From positions 1,612,001 through 1,676,000 of the forward strand of contig NZ_JADPKK010000022.1 in NCBI RefSeq assembly GCF_023073915.1: a stretch of 64,000 bases of DNA, given 5' to 3'. How positions within the stretch are numbered: position 1 is the first letter of the stretch; every line of letters starts with the position of its first letter. The notes under the pieces were generated by a model that was not told the origin of the DNA, did not search any database, and saw only the letters and a program-made list of their open reading frames with translations. Below, piece by piece: positions 49,655 to 58,119 of the stretch. The DNA is from Bradyrhizobium sp. 149. Lineage in GTDB: Bacteria > Pseudomonadota > Alphaproteobacteria > Rhizobiales > Xanthobacteraceae. The translations under genes and the position numbers were made by a program.

Positions 49655-51415
49655 TTGAGCCGCGAACACCTCTTGCGACGGCTAACAGCCATATTCGCGG
49701 CCGATGTCGCCGGTTATAGTCGTTTAACGGGCATGGACGAGGAAGGCACGCACGTCCGGCTGAGGGAGCATTTGCGGCTCTTGATTGATCCGACGATTGC
49801 CGCCTATCGCGGGCACATCGTCAAGAACACCGGCGATGGCCTTTTGGCCGAGTTCAATAGCGTTGTGGACGCAATGCGCTGTGCGGTCGATGTTCAGCGT
49901 GGCATGGCGGAACGCAATTCAGACGTACCAGCGAACAATCGAATTGAGTTCCGGATCGGTATCAATGTTGGCGATGTTATCCAGGATAATGGGGACATAT
50001 TCGGCGACGGTGTCAACGTGGCAGCGCGTCTCGAAGCGATTGCGGAGCCCGGTGGCATTTGTGTGTCGGATGATGCCCACCGACAACTCCGCGATAAACT
50101 TGATGTTGTGTTTGATGATGCCGGCGAGCAGAACCTCAAGAATATTGGACGTCCGGTCCGCGTTTTCAGAGTGAGAGATCGTGGCGCGGCAGCAAACCAA
50201 AGGCCCACGTTGGCGCTCCCTGACAAACCCTCGATCGCCGTACTATCTTTCCAGAACCTGAGTGCAGATCCAGAGCAGGAGTATTTCGCAGATGGCGTCG
50301 TGGAGGATATCACGATGGCGCTCTCTGCCCTTCGTTGGCTGTTTGTGATCGCGCGCAATTCGAGTTTCACGTACAAGGGCCGGCATGTGGACGTGAAGCA
50401 GGTCGGGAGGGAGCTAGGAGTGCGCTACGTGCTCGAAGGCAGCGTGCGCAAAGCTGGAAACCGCATTCGTATCGCGGGTCAGCTGATCGATGCCGAAAAT
50501 GGAGCACATCTCTGGACGGACCGTTTCGAGGGTGCGCTCGAAGATATGTTCGATCTACAGGACCATGTAACGGCCAGCGTCATTAGCGCTATCGCCCCGA
50601 AGCTGCAGGTTGAGGAGATCAGACGTGCCAACCGCAAACCAACCGAAAATCTGACTGCGTACGACTATTACCTGCGCGGACTGGTGCAACTTCGCCGCAC
50701 GACAATGGAAGCGAACCGCGAGGCGCTTGCGCTGTTTTGCAGGGCGATCGAGCTCGACCATGGCTTGGCGTGCGCCTATGGCATGGCCGCGTGGTGCTAC
50801 GTGCAGCGCAAGGCGCGTGGCTGGATGATCGAGCCTGAGCAAGAGAGTGCCGAAGCTACGCGGCTGGCCCGGAAAGCCGTGCGCCTCGGTGGAGATGACC
50901 CTGTCGCGCTGTCTAGGGGTGGGTATGCACTCGCCTTTGTAGCCCAGGAGTTCGACGACGCCGCGGCGCTCATGGATCGGGGACTGGCGGTCAGTCCTAA
51001 CTTAGCCGAAGCTTGGACGCTTAGTGCTTGGCTGAGAGTTTGGAGAGGTGAGTCGGACCTGGCACTTGAGCATGTTGCGCGTGCCATGCGCCTGAGTCCG
51101 CTCGATCCGTCCATGTATGGCATGCAGGGAGCCATGGCATATGCTCATTTTCTCGCGAGCCGATGTGACGTGGCATCGTTATGCGCCGAACAGGCAATGC
51201 GCGACAATCCCAAATTTCTGCTGACGATCTGCATTTCCGCTGCCAGCAAGGCGCTTGCCGGACAGCTTGAGCCAGCACAGAAAGCCATGGCACGGGCGCT
51301 CGAACTTAACCCTGACTTGCGAGCCTCCACTCTCAGAGATCTAGCGCCATTCCGCCGAGCAGAGGACTTCGCCATGTTCGCCAAGGGTCTTCGCAAAGCA
51401 GGCCTTCCGGAATGA
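49655..51415 (+). CDS. Class III adenylate/guanylate cyclase with TolB-like and TPR domains
   Basis: A 586-residue protein. The cyclase domain is at ~10-170: first metal Asp in FAADVAGYSRLT, second Asp in NTGDGLLAEF, and the transition-state N-x-x-x-R in DGVNVAARLE. A TolB-like middle domain (~190-320) has SIAVLSFQNLSADPEQEYFA and YVLEGSVRKAGNRIRIAGQL. TPR-like repeats follow to the C terminus. I chose the TTG codon with GGGAG six bases before it; an earlier TTG extends it by 20 residues. This three-part architecture is common in Bradyrhizobium, which has many paralogues. It should make cAMP under control of the TPR part. Confidence 0.9.
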   Translation: MSREHLLRRLTAIFAADVAGYSRLTGMDEEGTHVRLREHLRLLIDPTIAAYRGHIVKNTGDGLLAEFNSVVDAMRCAVDVQRGMAERNSDVPANNRIEFRIGINVGDVIQDNGDIFGDGVNVAARLEAIAEPGGICVSDDAHRQLRDKLDVVFDDAGEQNLKNIGRPVRVFRVRDRGAAANQRPTLALPDKPSIAVLSFQNLSADPEQEYFADGVVEDITMALSALRWLFVIARNSSFTYKGRHVDVKQVGRELGVRYVLEGSVRKAGNRIRIAGQLIDAENGAHLWTDRFEGALEDMFDLQDHVTASVISAIAPKLQVEEIRRANRKPTENLTAYDYYLRGLVQLRRTTMEANREALALFCRAIELDHGLACAYGMAAWCYVQRKARGWMIEPEQESAEATRLARKAVRLGGDDPVALSRGGYALAFVAQEFDDAAALMDRGLAVSPNLAEAWTLSAWLRVWRGESDLALEHVARAMRLSPLDPSMYGMQGAMAYAHFLASRCDVASLCAEQAMRDNPKFLLTICISAASKALAGQLEPAQKAMARALELNPDLRASTLRDLAPFRRAEDFAMFAKGLRKAGLPE

Positions 51416-51455
51416 TGTTGCTGCCTCGACTGCGAACGAAACGGCCACCGAAACG

Positions 51456-51552
51456 GATCACAAGCCGCCGAATTGGCGCCGGGCTGCAAACTTCCGATCT
51501 GCCCTTGTGAGCTGACATGCAGCGACACCGCTCAAACGGAAGCGATGGGCCA
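51456..51552. repeat. ~97 bp repeat R3
   Basis: Begins GGATCACAAGCCGCCGA, continues CAAACTTCCGATCTGCCC, then TGTGAGCTGACATGCAGCGA, and ends CAAACGGAAGCGATGGGCCA. Its last bases continue directly into duplicated block B. Confidence 0.7.
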
Positions 51553-52238
51553 GCAGCGGACGCTAGGGACGTTGAGGCTGCTCGGAGTCAGCGCTCGCGC
51601 CGATAGTGCATAGCAACCGCGCCGCTGCGGAGCGGCTTCGCCGAGACCAGCTTGAGCCGCCGTGCACTGGGCAGCCCACCCTGGTACAGAGTCGGGCCGT
51701 GGCCGGCAATCCTGGGGTGGACGAGGAGCTGATATTCGTCGATTAGATCCAGCCGGTCCAACTCGGTTGCGAGTTTGCCGCTACCGAGGAGCACGCCGGC
51801 CGGAGTCGCGTCCTTGAGCCTCTGTACGCCTGTTCGCAGGTCGTCGGCGATATGGTGGCTGTTGGCCCACGGGAAGTCCGTTCGCGTCGACGACACCACG
51901 TACTTCGGTTTGGCGTCCAGCTTGACCGCCCACTCGCGTATCGCCGGCGGCGCCTCCACGTCGCCGCGAGCGACCGCCGGCCAGTAGCTCTCCATCATCT
52001 CGTAGGTGATGCGGCCCCACAGCATCGCCCCGCCCTCGTCCATAAGGCGGGTGAAGAACGCGTGGGTCTCGTTGTCAGCGATTCCCTCCTCATGGTCGAC
52101 GCAGCCGTCCAGGGTGACGTTTATGCTGAAGGTCAATAGTCCCATGCGACCAGCCTAGGCCATCCGCTCGAAAAAAGATGTAGGGCTAATGCTCGCGGTT
52201 CATGTTCAACTTCCGCTGTGGGGTCACAAGCCGCCGAT
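51546..52238. repeat. Duplicated block, copy B
   Basis: About 690 bases nearly identical to block A, offset by 4547 bases in the same orientation. It is flanked on the left by R3 and on the right by a degenerate repeat fragment near 52219-52280. Confidence 0.85.
51588..52145 (-). CDS. Dihydrofolate reductase-family protein (RibD C-terminal type), copy B
   Basis: A 185-residue duplicate of the protein at 47041-47598. Four bases and two residues differ: AVARGDV against AVVRGDV, and SSTRT against SSMRT. All motifs are kept, so it is probably functional. The two copies bracket the DUF1127, cyclase and small membrane protein genes. A direct repeat of this size in the same orientation would allow loss of the 4.5 kb between them by homologous recombination. 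Confidence 0.88.
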   Translation of the reverse strand: MGLLTFSINVTLDGCVDHEEGIADNETHAFFTRLMDEGGAMLWGRITYEMMESYWPAVARGDVEAPPAIREWAVKLDAKPKYVVSSTRTDFPWANSHHIADDLRTGVQRLKDATPAGVLLGSGKLATELDRLDLIDEYQLLVHPRIAGHGPTLYQGGLPSARRLKLVSAKPLRSGAVAMHYRRER

Positions 52239-52375
52239 CACGCCCAAGATGAGAGACTTCCGGTTTGCGTTGGTAAGCCGACGTTTTATGAGTACACGTC
52301 CTGGCGCTCCGTTTGTAGAAGCAAGTCAAACCGCCCAAAGCTTTGGGATTCCCGACCGCACCGGCGGATGATGTC

Positions 52376-53578
52376 CTACCCCGCCGCTTTCACCGGCGCG
52401 ACGCTGACCGCGAGCTTGCCGTAACGGTCGGTGAAGGCTTCCGTGTCGATCTCCTCGAGCTTGATCTCGCCGCTCATGACGCCTTGCTTCCAGGCCGCCT
52501 GCGCCGGATCGTTCTGGAATTCCGGCATCACCTCGCGGCCGAACAGCTCGAGCGATTCGCAGATTTGCTCATGGCTGTTCTTGCCCGCTTGGTTCAGGAG
52601 GATGACCTGGTCGATGTGCGAACCCTGGAAACGCTTCAGCTTCCTGCGGATCGTCTCCGGAGAACCGATCAGGCCGCCGCGCAGCGCGGCCTCCTGCGCC
52701 TCGGGATTGTCGCGCTTCCACTTGTTGTACTCGTCCCACATGTTGACGGTGTAGGGCGCGGGCCGCTGGCGATTCTGCGACGCGCCGTAGAACCGCAGCG
52801 CGAACTGGAAGAAGGTGGCGCCGTCGGCGCGGGCGCGGGCCTCCTCGTCCGTCTTCGCGCACATGAAGAACGACACCAGCGCCATGTTCGGGTTGATCTC
52901 GTAGTCGGCGAGCTTGGCGAGACGCTTGGTCATGGCGTTGTAATAGGCGTGCACCCAGGCATGGGCGGCGTCGGCGCTGACGAACTGGAAACCGAGCGCG
53001 CCGAAGCCGTGGCGGCCGGCGCGTTCGATGGTCGGCAGTTGCGAGCAAGCCATCCACAGCGGCGGATGCGGCTTCTGCACCGGTTTCGGCACGACATTGC
53101 GCAGCGGGATGTCGAAATATTTGCCGTGATGCTCGCTCCCTGCGTCCTTGAACATCGGGAAGATCGCGGCGACGGCTTCCTCGAACACTTCCTTCTTGGT
53201 CTCCATGTCGCGGCCGAACGGCGTGAGCTCGGTGATGGACGCGCTCTCGCCCATGCCGAATTCGCAGCGGCCATTGGAGAGCAGGTCGAGCACCGCGACG
53301 CGCTCGGCGACACGCGCGGGGTGGTTGGTGGTGAGCTGGAGGATGCCGTGGCCGAGCCGGATGTTCCTGGTGCGCTGGCTCGCCGCCGCGAGGAACGATT
53401 CCGGCGAGGGCGAATGCGAGTATTCTTCGAGGAAGTGATGCTCGACAACCCAGGCATGGTCGTAGCCGAGCCCGTCGGCGAGCTCCATCTGCGAGAGCGC
53501 ATTCTGGTAGAGGCTGAGCTCGTCACCGGCCACCCAGGGACGTGGCAGTTGCAGCTCATAGAAGATGCCGAACTTCAT
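52376..53578 (-). CDS. LLM class flavin-dependent oxidoreductase
   Basis: A 400-residue luciferase-like TIM-barrel flavoprotein. Characteristic parts are GYDHAWVVEHHFLEEYSHSP near residue 40, NIRLGHGILQLTTNHPARVA near 75, LLSNGRCEFGMGES near 100 and a GSPETIRRKL segment near 305. It is of the family that uses FMNH2 or F420; in this genus FMNH2 is expected. No flavin reductase lies beside it. The gene stands alone, oriented away from the nap remnants. The substrate is unknown. Confidence 0.92.
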   Translation of the reverse strand: MKFGIFYELQLPRPWVAGDELSLYQNALSQMELADGLGYDHAWVVEHHFLEEYSHSPSPESFLAAASQRTRNIRLGHGILQLTTNHPARVAERVAVLDLLSNGRCEFGMGESASITELTPFGRDMETKKEVFEEAVAAIFPMFKDAGSEHHGKYFDIPLRNVVPKPVQKPHPPLWMACSQLPTIERAGRHGFGALGFQFVSADAAHAWVHAYYNAMTKRLAKLADYEINPNMALVSFFMCAKTDEEARARADGATFFQFALRFYGASQNRQRPAPYTVNMWDEYNKWKRDNPEAQEAALRGGLIGSPETIRRKLKRFQGSHIDQVILLNQAGKNSHEQICESLELFGREVMPEFQNDPAQAAWKQGVMSGEIKLEEIDTEAFTDRYGKLAVSVAPVKAAG

Positions 53579-53720
53579 GACGCCTCTCTCCCAAGTTTTC
53601 TCGCCCGCTTATTTTTGTTGCGCTCATCTTAATGCGCGAGGCGGCGCTGTCCACGGAGCAGCAATTCCGCCTTGCGGGAGATCGAACCTTCAGTCGCGCG
53701 GGGCAGTCGCTGCCAGCGCT

Positions 53721-53927
53721 GAATCGCAGGCGCCGATGGTCTCGATCACCCACTTCATGGACCGCGACGGCCACTTCCTGGCTTTGATCTCGCCGCGCCG
53801 CTTCTTCTGTACGGGATGCCACGTGCCGCAGAATACCGCCAATCCGCCCGTCAGCAACGACTTCATCAATATCGACACGCTGCTGTCGCGCGCAAGCCCG
53901 GTGGCCGCCGATGACGGCGACCGCTGA
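53721..53927 (+). pseudogene. napB: napB remnant (C-terminal part of periplasmic nitrate reductase small subunit)
   Basis: The residues ESQAPMVSITHFMDRDG, ISPRRFFCTGCHVPQ and NPPVSNDFINID match the C-terminal third of NapB, including the second heme site (C-T-G-C-H). Everything upstream, including the signal peptide and the first heme site, is missing, and the open frame before it is unrelated. No napA lies upstream in the window. It overlaps the napC fragment by 17 bases, as in an original operon. This is a decayed gene. Confidence 0.8.
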
Positions 53928-54060
53928 CGAGCCCGGCGAAGGGATGAAGGCCAGGCGCGGCTTCGTCGCGCAAGGCTGGGACTTCGCGCGCGAACTCTGG
54001 CAGGTGCTGATCCGGCCGAGTTCGGTGTTCGGGCTCGGCGCGCTGGTGCTGGCGACGACC
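53911..54060 (+). pseudogene. napC: napC remnant (N-terminal part)
   Basis: About 50 residues remain. They include ELWQVLIRPSSVFGLGALVL, the beginning of the membrane anchor of NapC-type tetraheme cytochromes, after a short cytosolic part. No heme motif follows: the reading frame passes straight into a palindromic repeat at 54061. The fragment cannot function as a quinol dehydrogenase. Confidence 0.7.
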
Positions 54061-54175
54061 GCTTCGCGGTCTCCTCAGGATGAGGCTCAGCAACATCTTT
54101 GCCTGCGGAAATTGCGGCTGCGCATTCCGTCCTCATCCTGAGGGCCCGCCAAAGGCGGGCGTCTCGAAGGATGGT
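54061..54175. repeat. Palindromic repeat at the napC break
   Basis: CCTCAGGATGAGG (54073-54085) and CCTCATCCTGAGG (54131-54143) are exact inverted repeats, followed by the small hairpin GCCCGCCaaaGGCGGGC and TCTCGAAGGATGG. This is a rhizobial REP-type intergenic repeat. It sits exactly where napC homology ends. Confidence 0.7.
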
Positions 54176-54283
54176 CGCTGAGAAACGGCCTTACATGCGA
54201 TTACCCTGCGCTTGAACCGGCGGTGCGAATGGTTAGTTTTGGGGATGGCGAATCGCTTCGTTTCGCCCTTTCTCAAAGCAGAC

Positions 54284-55399
54284 ATGGCCACATTCACCCC
54301 GCATCAGGACGCCGCACTCAAAGCCGTTGGCGATTGGCTCAAGGCAAAACCCGGCCGCAACGGCACGCCGCCGGTGTTCCGCCTGTTCGGCTTTGCCGGC
54401 ACCGGCAAGACCACGCTGGCGCGGCACATCGCAGACGGCGTCGACGGCGAGGTGAAGTTCGCCGCCTTCACCGGCAAGGCGGCGCTGGTCATGCGCAACA
54501 AGGGTTGCGACGAGGCCTCCACCATCCATTCGCTGATCTACCGCACCCGCGAATCCGGCGACGAGCAGCCCAGCTTCGAGCTGTGGGACGACGCCCCGGC
54601 CTCCAAAGCCAAGCTGATCGTGATCGACGAATGCTCGATGGTCGATGCCGAATTGGGTCGCGACCTGATGTCGTTCGACTGCCCGCTGCTCGTGCTCGGC
54701 GATCCTGCCCAGTTGCCCCCGATCCAGGGCGGCGGCTTCTTCACCAATACCGAGCCGGACGCGATGCTGACCGAGGTGCACCGCCAGGCCCAGGACGACC
54801 CGATCGTGCGGATGTCGATGGACGTCCGCGAGGGACGCGAGCTCGACATCGGCCGCTACGGCGAGAGCGAGGTGGTGTCGCGCAAGGAGCTCGATCCCGA
54901 TCGCGTCATGGCCGCCGATCAGGTCCTGGTCGGCCGCAACAACACGCGGCGCGCGTACAATATGCGGGTGCGCCAGCGCCAGAACATCGAGGACACCTTT
55001 CCGGTCGCCGGCGACAAGCTGGTCTGCCTGCGCAACAATCGCAAGAAGGGCCTGTTCAACGGCGGGCTGTGGCGCGTGAAGTCGCGCAACACCACGCGCT
55101 CGAAATCGCGCATCCTCAGCATGAGGCTGTCGCCGGACGAGGATCTTGGCCACAAGGTGACGAAGGTCTCGGTGCGCGCCGATTGCTTCGAGGGCGGCGT
55201 CGAGGCGATCGCCTGGGAGCAGCGCAAGCCCTATGACGAGTTCGACTACGGCTATGTGCTGACGGTGCACAAGTCGCAGGGCTCGCAATGGGACGACGTC
55301 GTGCTGTTCGACGAGAGTTTTGCGTTCCAGGAGAGCCGCGCGCGGTGGCTCTATACGGGAATTACGCGGGCGGCGAAGCGGCTGAGCATTGTGGTCTAA
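54284..55399 (+). CDS. RecD-like AAA superfamily 1 DNA helicase
   Basis: A 371-residue single-protein helicase. Walker A is FGFAGTGKTTLARH near residue 32, motif Ia is AAFTGKAALVMR near 60, and motif II is KLIVIDECSMVD near 110. Motif III is LLVLGDPAQLPPIQG near 142. The C-terminal UvrD_C2 motifs are YGYVLTVHKSQGSQWDDVV near 325 and RWLYTGITRAAK near 355. It lacks the N-terminal domain of exonuclease V RecD. An ATG 13 codons earlier is possible; I prefer the one at ATFTPHQDAAL as the conserved start. It probably acts in DNA repair. Confidence 0.9.
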   Translation: MATFTPHQDAALKAVGDWLKAKPGRNGTPPVFRLFGFAGTGKTTLARHIADGVDGEVKFAAFTGKAALVMRNKGCDEASTIHSLIYRTRESGDEQPSFELWDDAPASKAKLIVIDECSMVDAELGRDLMSFDCPLLVLGDPAQLPPIQGGGFFTNTEPDAMLTEVHRQAQDDPIVRMSMDVREGRELDIGRYGESEVVSRKELDPDRVMAADQVLVGRNNTRRAYNMRVRQRQNIEDTFPVAGDKLVCLRNNRKKGLFNGGLWRVKSRNTTRSKSRILSMRLSPDEDLGHKVTKVSVRADCFEGGVEAIAWEQRKPYDEFDYGYVLTVHKSQGSQWDDVVLFDESFAFQESRARWLYTGITRAAKRLSIVV

Positions 55400-55451
55400 C
55401 CGTCGTCCCGGCGAAGGCCGAGACCCATGCGTCGCGTCACATTGGCAGCCC

Positions 55452-56507
55452 TTACTTCCCCGCGACGAAATAGAAATCCTCGCGGCCCGGCGGCGAGCCG
55501 TAGGAAAACGGCTGCTGCGCGTGCTTGGTCACAAGCCAGACGTCGTCGCGGACGATGTCGAACAGCTTTCGGATCTCGACGCGTGGCGTCTTGATTTCGC
55601 GGGCGAGCGCGGCGGCGAAGGGGCTGTCGGCGTCGCCGTCCATCGCGGTCTCGCCGTGCTTGGCGGCGTAGACCACCATGAAGCCGGCGCCGGGCTCGAT
55701 GTTGGAAAAGCCCTTGTCCACCAGCTTGAGCGACAGCGTGCGCTGCATGGTCGGCGCGAACGGATTGTCGCGGCAGGCATCCAGCATGACCAGACGCACC
55801 TTTCGCGCGGCGCCGGCGGCGGCGATCACCTGCTCCAGTGCAACCGCCTGGGTCTCGGCGTCCCTGTCCGCGGCGAGCTTGGCGTCGACGGGAACGAGAT
55901 AGTTGACGCCGCCGATCTCGAAACCGTGGCCGGCGTAATAGACCACCGCCCAATCCGCCTTCTCCGCCTCGGCAGCAAACGTCTGCAACGCTTCGAAGAA
56001 CTTGTCGCGGGTCAGGTCGCTGACGGATATCACGGTCTGGAAGCCGACATCGCGCAGCACGCCTGCGATCATTTTCGAGTCGCGGGGCGGGTTAGGCAAG
56101 GCGTGGACGTTCTTGTAGGCGCCGTTGCCGATCACAAGCGCCACACGGCGCCCCGTTGATCCGGCCGGCGCCTGCGGTGTCAGCGCGACCAATCGCTCCT
56201 GCGCGATCGCGCGGGCGCGCGCGACGTCGAGATCGTCGAACTTCGTCAGCGAATAGGCTGCCGCACGATAGTCGGCACGAGCCTGCGCGCGGTCTTTCCT
56301 GCGCTCGTAGATCTGGCCGCGGCCCGAATGTGCCCGCACATTGTTCGGGTTGATCTGGATCGCCGCGTTATAATCCTTCAGCGCGGCGTCGAGGTCGCCC
56401 TTCATCATGTTGACGTCCGCGCGATTGTTGATCGCGAACAGGTTTTTCGGCTGCTTCTCGATCAAACCGTCGCAGTCGGCGAAGGCCTGATCGTACTTGC
56501 CCATCAT
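55452..56507 (-). CDS. Caspase-family peptidase (C14), downstream part of a split TPR-caspase gene
   Basis: This 351-residue frame begins in the middle of a TPR array (GKYDQAFADCDGLIEKQPK and two more repeats) and continues into a C14 caspase domain from about residue 118 (RRVALVIGNGAYKNV). The catalytic His is in VYYAGHGFE and the Cys in VMLDACRDNPF. On its own it has no signal peptide. The preceding TPR frame ends over its first codon (ATGA). Restoring one base makes a single protein with an exact 34-residue TPR across the joint, so this is best read as the C-terminal part of a frameshifted gene. Confidence 0.8.
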   Translation of the reverse strand: MMGKYDQAFADCDGLIEKQPKNLFAINNRADVNMMKGDLDAALKDYNAAIQINPNNVRAHSGRGQIYERRKDRAQARADYRAAAYSLTKFDDLDVARARAIAQERLVALTPQAPAGSTGRRVALVIGNGAYKNVHALPNPPRDSKMIAGVLRDVGFQTVISVSDLTRDKFFEALQTFAAEAEKADWAVVYYAGHGFEIGGVNYLVPVDAKLAADRDAETQAVALEQVIAAAGAARKVRLVMLDACRDNPFAPTMQRTLSLKLVDKGFSNIEPGAGFMVVYAAKHGETAMDGDADSPFAAALAREIKTPRVEIRKLFDIVRDDVWLVTKHAQQPFSYGSPPGREDFYFVAGK

Positions 56508-57142
56508 GCCGTAGGTGATGCAGCGATGCCGGCGATCTGCTGTGCATTCGGATCGATCTTCCCGGCTTCGGTGAAATCGGCAATCGCGCCGTCAAAATCC
56601 TTCATCAGCGTGCGCACCCGGGCGCGGTTGGTGTAGCCGAGCAGGAACTTCGGCGCGTATTTGATCGACAGGTTGAAATCGTCGAGCGCACTTTGCAGCG
56701 CACCCCGGCGCAACTGGATGATGCCGCGGTTGTTGTAGGGGACACCGTAGGTCGGGCGCTTCTGGAGCGCGAGGTTGTAGTCTGCCATCGCATGATCGTC
56801 CTCGCCCGTCCGCTCATAGGCGAGGCCGCGCAAATTGAGCGCGACGACGTTGTCGGGATCGAGGTCGACGGCCATGGACAAGGTCTCGATCGCGTGGACG
56901 TAGTCACGCTTGTTGATCAGCGTATTGCCGCGCACCGAGAGCGCGATGGCCTTGTCCCTGCCGGTGACACGGTCGGCGTTGAGCAAATTGTCGCAGGCCT
57001 GCGCCCTCGCCTGCGCATCCGCCTGGCGGTCGCGGCAAATGGCGAGGTCGTCGCCGGATTGCGGATCGGCCGCCGCAATCGAACACCACGCAGCCAGGAC
57101 GGCGAGCACGGCGAAGGGGGTCAGGGATACGACGCGCAGCAT
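56504..57142 (-). CDS. Secreted TPR protein, upstream part of a split TPR-caspase gene
   Basis: A 212-residue frame with a signal peptide (VVSLTPFAVLAVLAAWCSIAAA) and at least four TPR units of exactly 34 residues. It ends in a short out-of-frame tail (IAASPTA) in the middle of a fifth unit. The next frame starts over the stop codon. One missing base near 56528-56529 accounts for the break. If real, the first part may be made alone or the gene may be inactive; if a sequencing error, the two parts are one secreted 560-residue TPR-caspase. Confidence 0.78.
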   Translation of the reverse strand: MLRVVSLTPFAVLAVLAAWCSIAAADPQSGDDLAICRDRQADAQARAQACDNLLNADRVTGRDKAIALSVRGNTLINKRDYVHAIETLSMAVDLDPDNVVALNLRGLAYERTGEDDHAMADYNLALQKRPTYGVPYNNRGIIQLRRGALQSALDDFNLSIKYAPKFLLGYTNRARVRTLMKDFDGAIADFTEAGKIDPNAQQIAGIAASPTA

Positions 57143-57386
57143 GTTGTCAGGTCAGCTCCAGCCGCCATTCTCTAAGTCGATCACCGATCGCGCCGGTTCA
57201 TCTAGCGCGGAGTTCCGGTCCTCGCCAAGCCGGGCTGCTTCAGGCCGCGTGTTTCACAGACTCGTGTCCGTCCGGCCGTAACAATCGCCCGGCCGGCCCG
57301 TATCTGGAATGTCTGAAAATGCCGGGCAGGCTGTTCGCCCGGCTCCAACCGCCCTAGACTGTGAGACCTTCCGAAAGAGGATCGCC

Positions 57387-58091
57387 ATGCGCCGCCCCGC
57401 CCTCGCCTCGCTGCTCGCCGCAACCACCGCCCTGACGCTGGCTTTTGCCGCGCCGACCCGGGCCGCAGAGGACGCGGTCGTGATCCCCGCTCCCGCCGTT
57501 GATGCGGCACCCGCAAGCGGGATCCAGACCGCCGTGATCGCCGGCGGCTGCTTCTGGGGCGTGCAGGGCGTATTCCAGCACACCGCGGGCGTCGTCAACG
57601 CGGTCTCCGGCTATGCCGGCGGCACCAAGGCGACGGCGGACTATCAGTCCGTCTCGAGCGGTCGGACCGGCCACGCGGAATCGGTCGAGATCAAATACGA
57701 CCCGAAGAAGATCTCCTACGGCAAGATCCTCCAGATCTACTTCTCGGTGGCGCACGACCCGACCCAGCTCAACCGGCAGGGCCCCGACACCGGCACGCAA
57801 TATCGCTCGGCGATCTTCACCACCTCCGACGAGCAGAAGAAGGTGGCCGAGGCCTATATCGCCCAACTCAACGGCGCGAAGGTGTTCAGCAAGCCGATCG
57901 CGACCAAGGTCGGCGCGCTGGAGGCGTTCTATCCGGCGGAGGCCTATCATCAGGACTATCTGACGCTGCACCCGAACCAGCCCTATATCGCCTACAACGA
58001 CCTCCCGAAGGTCGAGAACCTGAAAAAGCTGTTCGCGGATAACTATATTGAGAAGCCGACGCTGGTGAGCACCAGCAAGGCCACCAACTGA
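57387..58091 (+). CDS. msrA: Periplasmic methionine-S-sulfoxide reductase MsrA
   Basis: A 234-residue enzyme that reduces S-form methionine sulfoxide. A signal peptide (RRPALASLLAATTALTLAFA, cleavage near TRA-A) sends it to the periplasm. The catalytic motif is AGGCFWGVQGVF near residue 57, with GYAGG, HAESVEIKYD and FSVAHDPTQLNRQGPD as usual. No other Cys is present, so the resolving cysteines are absent and it may rely on a partner reductant. The ATG has AGAGG ahead. It is followed by msrB 28 bases later. Confidence 0.93.
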   Translation: MRRPALASLLAATTALTLAFAAPTRAAEDAVVIPAPAVDAAPASGIQTAVIAGGCFWGVQGVFQHTAGVVNAVSGYAGGTKATADYQSVSSGRTGHAESVEIKYDPKKISYGKILQIYFSVAHDPTQLNRQGPDTGTQYRSAIFTTSDEQKKVAEAYIAQLNGAKVFSKPIATKVGALEAFYPAEAYHQDYLTLHPNQPYIAYNDLPKVENLKKLFADNYIEKPTLVSTSKATN

Positions 58092-58119
58092 TCGCGAGAT
58101 CACAAAAAACGGGAGACCC

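Noticed and set aside
47675..52280. CRISPR array in the repeat-rich region
   Set aside because: Repeats are ~97 bases, widely and unevenly spaced, with genes between them and no cas genes in the window.
53911..54141. A complete 76-residue protein in the napC frame
   Set aside because: Only the first ~50 residues resemble NapC; the rest is translation of a palindromic repeat, so it is listed as a remnant.
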